64,000 bases of DNA, taken from the NCBI RefSeq assembly GCF_002005465.1, contig NZ_CP014691.1:1488001-1552000 (forward strand). Direction: 5' to 3'. This DNA is from Neoasaia chiangmaiensis (GTDB lineage: Bacteria > Pseudomonadota > Alphaproteobacteria > Acetobacterales > Acetobacteraceae). The notes under the pieces were generated by a model. The model did not search any database, was not told the origin of the DNA, and was given only the letters and a program-made list of their open reading frames with translations. Made by a program: the position numbers and the translations under genes. Of this stretch, positions 26,439 to 34,236 are shown piece after piece. Position 1 is the stretch's first letter; every line of letters begins with the position of its first letter.

Positions 26439-28925
26439 TCAGAACTGTGCGGCAACCGTGCCGAAGAATTCACGCGGCGCCGCGACGAACAGGTTCGCGT
26501 TGTCGTCGCCCGACACCGACGCCGCGCCATAAACGCCGCCGATATAGTTGCGATTGAACAGGTTCGAGATACCGAACGATGCCTTCATGTTGCGTGCAAA
26601 CCCGATCTTCCCGAAATCATAGGAAAGATTGAGGTTCGACGACCAGTAAGCCGGAATGTACTGATCGTTGATGTAGGTCATGGCGCGACGGCTCGTATAC
26701 GTCGTGTTGAAGTTGAACGCCGCCTGGTGCCACGTATAGCTCAGGTTCGCCTTGTACATGAACTTCGGATAGTAGACCTGATGCTTGCCCTTGATGTTGA
26801 TCGTCGTGCCGTTATAGGGCAGCGCCGTGTCTTCATAGGTCGCATTGTTCCAGCTGAAGCTGTTCGTGATCTCCAGCCCATGAACCGGACGGATCGCGCC
26901 CAGCACGTCCGCGCCGTTCATCGTTTCGTGCCCGACATTCACGAAAGCCGCATACACATTGTTGGTCGGACCGCTCGTGATCGCCGCCAGACGGTTGATG
27001 TAATCCGTGTGGTAGAAATCCGCGCTGCCCGTGAAGAACTCGGAGTTGTAGCGATAGCCGACAACGTAGTTCCAGGTCCGCTCCGGACGAAGCGTCTGCT
27101 TGCTGGCGTTGAAAACGCTCTGTGCCGGATTGGCCGCGGACCCCAGACCACCCCACGGATTGCCCGCGCTGGACTGCTGGCCGAAATCATAGGCCCGCAT
27201 GTTCTCCGCGATGTCCCAGTAGACCTCGTGATGGTTGAGGAAGTGGTAGTCCCAGTTGAAGTGCGGCAGAAACGCACTGGCCGCCGTCAGGCTGCCGGAT
27301 GACGGATGGCTGTAATACGTGCCGAAGCTGGATGCGAGCGCAGCCGTCTGGTCAAAGCTTGTTCCGCCATGCGTCGTCTGCGTCAGGGAACGGAAGCCGC
27401 CCGTCAGGGTCATGCCCTTCGTGATGTGCCAGACGTCCTGCAAATAGAACTGGAACGTATTTGTATTGAACGCATCCGAGTACCACGTCGTGGACTGGTT
27501 TGCGTAATAGTTGCTTTTCGAGTTGTGCGCGGCGTCCTGACCGTCTTCATAAATCCGCATCGGATAATTGAAACGATCGTTCTCATACCAGATACCCGTC
27601 TGGATATCGTTGTTGCGCAGCTTCACATCGAAGCTCTGCGTAAATCCCAGACGACGCACATCCGGATGCCCGGCCTCATCCGCCATCAGCACGCCGGAGG
27701 ACGGCGACGTCAGGAACGGGTTGGTGCCCTGATACACACCGTTCGAGACATGGCCATAAGCCACGGTCTTCGAGGTCACATTCGGTGCGATCTGGAATTC
27801 GCCCGTCACTGCGGAGAGATAATTCCGCTGCTCCTGCGTACCATCATAAGCAAAATCGCCGACTTCATCGTTCGTGATGCCGTTCGGCAGGCCCGGCGGA
27901 ATGCCGCCGTTCTGCGCATAATACGCGTATTCCTTGGCCTTGGCATAATCCGGCTTCAGATAGGTCGTGTTACGTCCGAGCCGCCGCCAGAGGTTTTTCG
28001 TCAGGCTCATGAAATTATACTGGTCGAAATTCGAATAATCGAAGACCGCCGTAATCTTTCCATGCTCGCCGACCGGCTGCACCAGCTTGAAATTCGCCTG
28101 ATGCTCCTGCTGGTCCCCATAGCCTTTCCAGAGATCCTGCGCCGTACGGGCATAGGATGCGTAGAACTTCGTGCCGCTCGAGTTGAGCACACCGCTATCC
28201 GCCCGCGCGAAGGTGCGGAACATGTCATAGCTGCCGAAGGTCTGGCTCACGCGCCCACCGGCCCTGTCGTCCGGATCGGCGGAGGTAAACGTGATCGCAC
28301 CGCCAAGGGTCTGGGCCGAAGGCGTGTCCAGCGCACCGGCCCCCTGTGACAGGGTCAGGCCCGACAGGTTTTCCTGAATTTCCATCTGGTCCACGCCGAG
28401 GCCGTTCCAGTTATGGAATCCCTGCCCGCCCATCGGAATGCCATCCAGCGAAACACCAAGCTGGGACTGGTTGAAGCCGCGGATATAGAGCGTGTTGGCG
28501 ACGGTATCGAGACCGAAAGCATCGTCGGACGCGAAGTTGGCGCCCGGCGTGGTCAACGCCAGGATCTGCATCGGGCTGGTGCCGGAGACGAAATGGTCCA
28601 TCGTCTGGCGGGTCACCATCTCCACCGCGCCATGCGATGCGATGCGATGCGCCGATACGACGAGCGATTCCGGCGAGTGGGATTCCATGGCGCGTGGACG
28701 ACGGCGCGCCGTCGCGGCAGGCGCCCCCGCACCCGGCAGCGTTGTCGCAGCCGTGGTGTGCCGCGTACTGCGATGCGTCACATGACGACGGTGCTTCGTA
28801 TCGGTCGTGGCGGCGGAAGCCCCTGAAACCGGCATGACAGCCGCAACGCACCACGACAGCGCCGTACCGGCCAGCACGAGATTCAAACGGTTTCGAGATG
28901 TCGATTGACGACAGGACGATGCCAT
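26439..28925 (-). CDS. TonB-dependent outer-membrane receptor with His-rich N-terminus
   Basis: An 828-residue receptor. A signal peptide ends near ASAAT (residue 40), followed by a histidine/arginine-rich stretch (KHRRHVTHRSTRHT, residues about 44-57), a TonB-box-like ESLVVSAH near 85-92, the plug domain (LYIRGFNQSQLGVSLDGIPM) and a 22-strand barrel ending in a terminal Phe. It would import a siderophore, metal chelate, vitamin or sugar across the outer membrane. The His-rich segment and the downstream CsoR-type sensor point to metal, possibly copper; the sequence does not prove the ligand. Confidence 0.92.
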   Translation of the reverse strand: MASSCRQSTSRNRLNLVLAGTALSWCVAAVMPVSGASAATTDTKHRRHVTHRSTRHTTAATTLPGAGAPAATARRRPRAMESHSPESLVVSAHRIASHGAVEMVTRQTMDHFVSGTSPMQILALTTPGANFASDDAFGLDTVANTLYIRGFNQSQLGVSLDGIPMGGQGFHNWNGLGVDQMEIQENLSGLTLSQGAGALDTPSAQTLGGAITFTSADPDDRAGGRVSQTFGSYDMFRTFARADSGVLNSSGTKFYASYARTAQDLWKGYGDQQEHQANFKLVQPVGEHGKITAVFDYSNFDQYNFMSLTKNLWRRLGRNTTYLKPDYAKAKEYAYYAQNGGIPPGLPNGITNDEVGDFAYDGTQEQRNYLSAVTGEFQIAPNVTSKTVAYGHVSNGVYQGTNPFLTSPSSGVLMADEAGHPDVRRLGFTQSFDVKLRNNDIQTGIWYENDRFNYPMRIYEDGQDAAHNSKSNYYANQSTTWYSDAFNTNTFQFYLQDVWHITKGMTLTGGFRSLTQTTHGGTSFDQTAALASSFGTYYSHPSSGSLTAASAFLPHFNWDYHFLNHHEVYWDIAENMRAYDFGQQSSAGNPWGGLGSAANPAQSVFNASKQTLRPERTWNYVVGYRYNSEFFTGSADFYHTDYINRLAAITSGPTNNVYAAFVNVGHETMNGADVLGAIRPVHGLEITNSFSWNNATYEDTALPYNGTTINIKGKHQVYYPKFMYKANLSYTWHQAAFNFNTTYTSRRAMTYINDQYIPAYWSSNLNLSYDFGKIGFARNMKASFGISNLFNRNYIGGVYGAASVSGDDNANLFVAAPREFFGTVAAQF

Positions 28926-29168
28926 AACGATCTTCGATCCATTCTTTTATGTGTGTCGAAAAAACGCAGCCGATACAGTCATTACAGGCGCGACGGTTGC
29001 GTAACGTTATGGGACCGACATCATAACCCGCAAGAGGATCGAATTACAGGATCATTACAATTATCCAATATCCAAAAATTCACAAATCACCTGTTGTAAG
29101 CTGGCCACATTGAAAAATGTGCCCGCAACATTTAGCGACAGTCATTAAATCGCCGCAAACACCGCCGG
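28926..29168. promoter_or_regulatory. AT-rich promoter region of the TonB receptor operon
   Basis: About 240 bp between the kup stop and the receptor start, strikingly AT-rich against the local background. On the minus strand the motif TGTAAT occurs three times (about 29045-29065 and 28979-28995), two of the copies separated by only a few bases. These repeats could be operator sites. There is no confident -35/-10 pair and no open frame of note. Confidence 0.4.
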
Positions 29169-31046
29169 TCAGATTCCGACCTGATGACCGATCTCGATCA
29201 TCCGCTCGCGCGGCAGGGTAAAGCGATCGGAAGCCCGGACGGCGTTGCGATACAGGAAGCCGAACAGCCATCGCCGCGGCGTCGTCATTTTGGGATTTTT
29301 TGGATCGGCCACAATGTCGTCGTCACCCGCGAAGAACAGCACCTTGCCCAGATCGATATGGCACCCCTCCATCTTCGCATCGTGGAGGGCCGCAAACAGG
29401 TTCGGGATCTCGATGAAGCCGAACCGAACGCCAATCTGCCAGATACCCTCTTCCACCCGTTCGGACTGGATGCGCTTGCCGGACGCGATGCGCGGCACCT
29501 CGTCGAACTGCACGTTCAACACGACTGTCTGTTCCGGCAGCGCATGGAATACGGCCACATGCCGCGTCACGATCGGCGGAAACGAACTGTCCGAACGCGC
29601 CAGGAACACGCCCGCACCCGGTGTCCGTGCGATCCGTCCCTGCCGAAGATCATCGCGCACCGCGTCGGCGCGCTCGCCCAACGGCGCCAGCCCCGCGCGC
29701 AGAAGTTCGATGCCGCGCCGCCACGTCGTCATCACCGTATAGACCGCGAAGCTGATCAGCAGCGGGACATAACCGCCCGCCGCAATCTTCAGGAGATTGG
29801 CCGTAAAGAACACGACATCGATCCCGCCGAAGAAAAGCGCCACCGGGATCGCTTTCCACAAAGGCCACTTCCAGCGCGAGCGCATGACGTCGAACAGCAG
29901 CAGCGTCGTCATCAACATCGTCGTGGAAACCGCCGTCCCGTAGGCGCCGGAGAGTTTATCCGAGCTTTTGAACATCAGCACGATGCCCAGGGTCAGCGCC
30001 ATCAGCAGCCAGTTGATGACCGGCACGTAGATCTGGCCATATTCCGTATCGGATGTCTGGTGAATCATCAGCCCCGGAAACCATCCCAGCTGCATCGCCT
30101 GACGCGTGAGCGTGAAAGCGCCCGTGATGATCGCCTGGCTGGCGATGATCGTGGCCAGCGTCGCCAGGATGACCATCGGCAGGATCAACCCATGGGGCAT
30201 CGTGGCGAAGAACGGATTGTTCCGGACCTGCGGATGCTGGAGCAGGAAGGCCGTCTGGCCGGCATAACTCAGAATCAGCATCGGCAGGACGATCACACCC
30301 AGGGACAACCGGATGGCGGGCCGTCCCACATGGCTCATATCGGCATACAGCGCCTCCGCCCCGGTGACGGACAGGAAAACGGCACCCAAGATCACGAAGC
30401 TCTTCGCGCCATGATACCAGAGGAAGGTCATGCCGAACCAGGGACTCAGTCCTTCCAGCACTGCCGGATTATGCAGCAGCGAGAACAGTCCGATCCCGCC
30501 CATCGACAGGAACCACAGCGCCATGATCGGCCCGAATACCTTGCCGATATGCGCCGTGCCGAGTGGCTGGATCATGAAGATGCCGCACAGGATCGCCACG
30601 GTGACCGGCAGGATATACGGATGCAGGTCGTTGGTGACGACACCAACCCCTTCGACCGCGCTCAGGACCGAAATCGCTGGCGTAATGGCGCCATCGCCAT
30701 ACAACAGCGCCGCGCCGAACAACCCGGCCGCCGCGAGCAGGGTCGAACGGTCATGCCATCGCCTGCCGAAACGCGGCCCCACCAGCGACAGCAATGCGAG
30801 GATCCCGCCCTCGCCATGGTTGTCCGCGCGCATCACCACGACAGCATATTTGAGCGCCACGACCAGCAGCATCGTCCAGACCAGCAGCGAGAAACCGCCC
30901 AGAAGCGTCTCCCGATCCGTCATGCCGGTGTCGTTGATGACCGTCTGAAACGTATAAAGCGGGCTGGTGCCGATATCCCCGAAAACGATGCCGAGGGCCG
31001 CCAGCGCGCTCGGGAGAAGTTTCTGCTGCTGTTCGTCGGCCATCAT
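29169..31046 (-). CDS. kup: Low-affinity potassium transporter Kup
   Basis: A 625-residue KUP/HAK/KT permease. The N-terminus has the hallmark ALGIVFGDIGTSPLYTFQTV, followed by about 12 hydrophobic segments to residue 430 and a soluble C-terminal domain ending MIEIGHQVGI. It brings in potassium with protons and functions best at low pH, which suits an acid-producing bacterium. Two ATGs in tandem (31046 and 31043) are possible starts. Upstream lies a LysR gene on the same strand, with 115 bp between. Confidence 0.96.
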   Translation of the reverse strand: MMADEQQQKLLPSALAALGIVFGDIGTSPLYTFQTVINDTGMTDRETLLGGFSLLVWTMLLVVALKYAVVVMRADNHGEGGILALLSLVGPRFGRRWHDRSTLLAAAGLFGAALLYGDGAITPAISVLSAVEGVGVVTNDLHPYILPVTVAILCGIFMIQPLGTAHIGKVFGPIMALWFLSMGGIGLFSLLHNPAVLEGLSPWFGMTFLWYHGAKSFVILGAVFLSVTGAEALYADMSHVGRPAIRLSLGVIVLPMLILSYAGQTAFLLQHPQVRNNPFFATMPHGLILPMVILATLATIIASQAIITGAFTLTRQAMQLGWFPGLMIHQTSDTEYGQIYVPVINWLLMALTLGIVLMFKSSDKLSGAYGTAVSTTMLMTTLLLFDVMRSRWKWPLWKAIPVALFFGGIDVVFFTANLLKIAAGGYVPLLISFAVYTVMTTWRRGIELLRAGLAPLGERADAVRDDLRQGRIARTPGAGVFLARSDSSFPPIVTRHVAVFHALPEQTVVLNVQFDEVPRIASGKRIQSERVEEGIWQIGVRFGFIEIPNLFAALHDAKMEGCHIDLGKVLFFAGDDDIVADPKNPKMTTPRRWLFGFLYRNAVRASDRFTLPRERMIEIGHQVGI

Positions 31047-31161
31047 GCTCTCATCGTTCTGTATGGGCCTTCAGAGTCGGCCCCTGACGCCTGTCTTGCG
31101 GCATCCGAAGCGCTATCAACGTTACGACTCCGATCAGGGATCATCGGACAGGGAAACAATT

Positions 31162-32064
31162 CTACGCATGTCCGAAACGCGTCGATAAAAAGGAGACGAA
31201 CGCCCGCAATTTCGGGGAAACTGTTTTCTTCGGCGGATAAAGCAACCAGATACCCGGCTCCGGCTCAACCGAGAATCCCCATCGCCGATCATCGAACAGC
31301 TGCACAAGCCTCCCCGCCGCCAAATCCGACGTCACCAGCCAGCATGGCAGCAGTGCCACGCCAAGCCCCGCACAGGCTGCCGCGCGCAAGGCCTCGACAT
31401 CGTTGGTGCGCAGGACACTGTCGATCGCCACATGTCCATGCCGCCCGTCGGAACAGTGCCACCACCACCGCTCCGTGCCCTGCGTCGTCGCCCCAAGGCA
31501 AGGCAGATCATGCAACATGTCCGGCAGGTGCAAATCCGCCCCAGCGCCAACCAAATCCGGCCGCGCCACGATCAGGCTGGGCGCATGCGCGAGCCGGCGC
31601 GCCACCAGCGTCGAATCCTCAAGCACCCCGATGCGCAGGACCGCATCCAGCCCCGCCGCGATCGGATCGGGGGGCGTCTCGGTCAATGTCGCTTCCAGCC
31701 GCACATCCGGAAACGCCTTTAGGAACGCGCCCATGGCGGGCATGACGACCAGCCGCCCGAACGCGCCGGGCATCGCCACCTTCAGCACACCCTGCGGTCG
31801 CCCGTTCCAGTCGCGGGTCGTCTGTCGCGCCTGATCGAGATCGGCCAGCACCGCCCGGGCCCGCCCGAGGAACAACGCACCCGCCTCCGTCAGATGCAGA
31901 CGACGCGTGGACCGGTTGAACAGCGCCGCCTGCACATCCGCTTCCAACGCCGCGACATGGCGCGAAACGGTGGAGACCTTCACGCCGTGCTCCAGCGCCG
32001 CGCGTGAAAAACTGCCCCGATCCGCGACGGCCACGAAATGGCGCATCGCCATCAGGTAATCCAT
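31162..32064 (-). CDS. LysR family transcriptional regulator divergent from the bicupin gene
   Basis: This 300-residue protein has a typical LysR DNA-binding domain (MRHFVAVADRGSFSRAA, KVSTVSRHVAALEADVQAAL) and an effector domain beginning near residue 88. It diverges from the bicupin-FNT-formate dehydrogenase genes, the classic LysR arrangement. A 7-bp perfect inverted repeat 32 bp upstream of its start is a good operator candidate. The ligand is unknown. Confidence 0.93.
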   Translation of the reverse strand: MDYLMAMRHFVAVADRGSFSRAALEHGVKVSTVSRHVAALEADVQAALFNRSTRRLHLTEAGALFLGRARAVLADLDQARQTTRDWNGRPQGVLKVAMPGAFGRLVVMPAMGAFLKAFPDVRLEATLTETPPDPIAAGLDAVLRIGVLEDSTLVARRLAHAPSLIVARPDLVGAGADLHLPDMLHDLPCLGATTQGTERWWWHCSDGRHGHVAIDSVLRTNDVEALRAAACAGLGVALLPCWLVTSDLAAGRLVQLFDDRRWGFSVEPEPGIWLLYPPKKTVSPKLRAFVSFLSTRFGHA

Positions 32065-32296
32065 GTCCGCCTCTCACGTTTTTGCGCGCACAGGCATGAC
32101 AGCATACCCGCACAAACTGTCATCCTTATTCCAAGTGACTGACAAGACAAGAAAAAGTGACATATTTCCCACCCGGGATGATCCATTGTTGCGCCGGACG
32201 CAAAATTCCTGTGCCGCCGCGGATATCGATAGGGCCGCACGCGCGTGTCTATCTCCACCCCACGGCAATGCTTCGCCGCCCGACAGGAGATCGATC
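32065..32296. promoter_or_regulatory. Divergent LysR/bicupin control region with an inverted repeat at 32096-32123
   Basis: ATGACAG (32096-32102) and CTGTCAT (32117-32123) form a perfect inverted repeat with a 14-nt spacer, the geometry of LysR operators. Further TGACA/TGTCA-like half sites lie at about 32140-32160. AGGAGA at 32285-32290 is the bicupin ribosome binding site. The region therefore likely controls both directions. Confidence 0.5.
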
Positions 32297-33235
32297 ATGA
32301 ATGTCGCCGTCCTCGACCGCACAACAACCGACGTTTCCACCCCCGGCAACGGTCGTTTCTATGAATACAGCAAGGCCGCCAACCCGATCCGCCCCAGCCT
32401 GACGCCGCGCATCCCCTACCATTTCTTCGCCCCCTCCCTTTATGCCGGGGGCGAAACGCGGATCGTGCCGCTCGATCTGAGCGAAGCGCTGAAATGTCCC
32501 TCTCCCGCAACCGGCCCCGGCCTGTGCGCCAATTTCGTGCGGATCATCCGGGGTGACGCACTGACGCTCCGGCCCAACGCCACCTCGATGGTGTTCTACG
32601 TCCATCGCGGTCATGGGCAGGCGCGCTGCGGCGATGTCGCCTTCGACTGGAAAGCCGGTGATTTCTTCGCCATTCCCGGCCCGACAGGCCTTGATCTGAC
32701 CGCCGGCGATGATGCCGCGCTCTATGCCGTGAACGACGCGCCACTGCTGACCTATCTCGGCGCGACAGCGGACCATGCACGCTTCCGCCCGACCCTGTTC
32801 CGCGCGGAAGACGCCAACCGCGAACTCGCCGCCGCGATGAACGACCCCGCCGCCGCCGAACGCAGCCGTATCAGCGTCCTGCTGGCGGCCGATGAATTTC
32901 CACTGACGCGCACCGTCACCCACACGCTATGGGCGATGTACGGCATCATCGGCGCACATACCGAACAGAAGCCGCATCGTCACCAATCGATCGCCCTCGA
33001 CTTCATCGTTGATTGCGCGCCGGGCTGCTATACGCTCGTCGGCCCGGAACTGGCGGCGGACGGCACGATCGCCAACGCCACGCGCGTGGACTGGGAATCC
33101 GGCTGCGCCTTCGTCACGCCGCCTGGCTACTGGCATGCGCATTTCAACGAATCCGGCGCTAACGCACGCCTGATCCCGATCCAGGATGCCGGTCTGCAAA
33201 CCTACCTGCGCACGCTGGATATTCGCTTCACCTGA
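32297..33235 (+). CDS. Bicupin protein (gentisate dioxygenase-like fold)
   Basis: A 312-residue protein of two cupin domains. The first (about 85-160) lacks the metal histidines. The second (about 210-300) has H227-x-H229 (PHRHQS) and H280/H282 in GYWHAHFNES, giving a His-only metal site like that of gentisate/salicylate dioxygenases rather than the 3His-1Glu site of oxalate decarboxylases. The reaction is therefore unknown. It has a strong AGGAGA ribosome binding site and diverges from a LysR gene. The formate/nitrite channel and molybdoenzyme genes follow after 129 bp, so it may make or sense a related small acid (inference). Confidence 0.8.
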   Translation: MNVAVLDRTTTDVSTPGNGRFYEYSKAANPIRPSLTPRIPYHFFAPSLYAGGETRIVPLDLSEALKCPSPATGPGLCANFVRIIRGDALTLRPNATSMVFYVHRGHGQARCGDVAFDWKAGDFFAIPGPTGLDLTAGDDAALYAVNDAPLLTYLGATADHARFRPTLFRAEDANRELAAAMNDPAAAERSRISVLLAADEFPLTRTVTHTLWAMYGIIGAHTEQKPHRHQSIALDFIVDCAPGCYTLVGPELAADGTIANATRVDWESGCAFVTPPGYWHAHFNESGANARLIPIQDAGLQTYLRTLDIRFT

Positions 33236-33364
33236 TGTCACGAACGCTTTGGCGTGAGGCGCATGCGGTATCGGGTGGGCACCCTCGTCAGCCGTCATGC
33301 GTCACTGCATAAGCAGCTTTCCGGTGACCATGTCGCGTCGCCCTCCCGTGGAGCCCATCCCATC

Positions 33365-34189
33365 GTGTCGGATTACGTCAAACCCGCGCTCATTATTGCC
33401 AACATGATCGAGGCGGGCATCCTGAAAGCCGCCCTTCCGCTGCGCGACGTCATGATCCGCGCCATGCTGGCCGGGGCCTATCTCGCCTTCGTCACGACCA
33501 TGGCATTCCTCGTCGCCGCGCAGACGGGCCAGTTCATCGTCGGCGCGGTCCTGTTCCCCGCCGGCTTCGCCCTCATCATCCTGCTGGGCATGGAACTGCT
33601 GACCGGCAATTTCGGCATGATGCCGCTGGCCTTCTTCGCCGGGCGCATCCCGCTCAGCGCCGTGTTCCGCAACTGGATCCTGGTGTTTGCGGGCAACCTG
33701 CTCGGCAGCCTGATCTATGCCGGCCTGTTCTGGATCGCCATCACCGATTGCGGCCATGTCGCGGGCGGCCCGCTGGCCGACAAGCTGCGCGCCCTCGCCG
33801 TCAGCAAGACCACCGCCTACGAAGCCTTCGGCGCGGCCGGCATGCTGACCGTGTTCGTCAAGGCCATCCTCTGCAACTGGATGGTCAGCCTCGGCTCGGT
33901 CGTGGGCCTTGCCTCCACATCGACCATCGGCAAGATCGCCGGCTGCTGGCTGCCGATCATGATCTTCGTCGCACAAGGCTACGAACATAGCGTCGTGAAC
34001 ATGTTCGCCATTCCCGCCGGCATGATGCTCGGCGCGCCTGTCAGCGTCGCCGACTGGTGGCTGTGGAACGAGATTCCGGTCACGCTCGGCAACCTTGTCG
34101 GCGGTCTCGTCTTTACCGGTGGCGCACTCTATATCACCTACCAGCATACACCGATCTCGAACCAGGACCCGGCCTCGCGCCCCGTCTGA
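33365..34189 (+). CDS. Formate/nitrite transporter (FNT channel family)
   Basis: This 274-residue protein has about six membrane segments. The GTG at 33365 gives the family start SDYVKPALIIANMIEAG; longer frames back to 33254 would add an unlikely tail. Family blocks include GMELLTGNFGMMPLAF, AILCNWMVSLG and GYEHSVVNMFAIPAGMM, with the pore His in EHSVVNM. FNT channels move formate, nitrite or hydrosulfide. Placement next to an FdhF/YdeP-type enzyme and FdhD suggests formate. It lies 47 bp before the molybdoenzyme. Confidence 0.93.
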   Translation: MSDYVKPALIIANMIEAGILKAALPLRDVMIRAMLAGAYLAFVTTMAFLVAAQTGQFIVGAVLFPAGFALIILLGMELLTGNFGMMPLAFFAGRIPLSAVFRNWILVFAGNLLGSLIYAGLFWIAITDCGHVAGGPLADKLRALAVSKTTAYEAFGAAGMLTVFVKAILCNWMVSLGSVVGLASTSTIGKIAGCWLPIMIFVAQGYEHSVVNMFAIPAGMMLGAPVSVADWWLWNEIPVTLGNLVGGLVFTGGALYITYQHTPISNQDPASRPV

Positions 34190-34236
34190 TCCGATATCGC
34201 CCAGACGCCTGAAACGATCAGCAGGAGAGCCCAACC

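Noticed and set aside
29184-31745. Plus-strand open frame of 853 codons
   Set aside because: It lies opposite kup and has an unnatural Arg/His/Gln/Pro-rich composition, as antisense frames do in GC-rich DNA.
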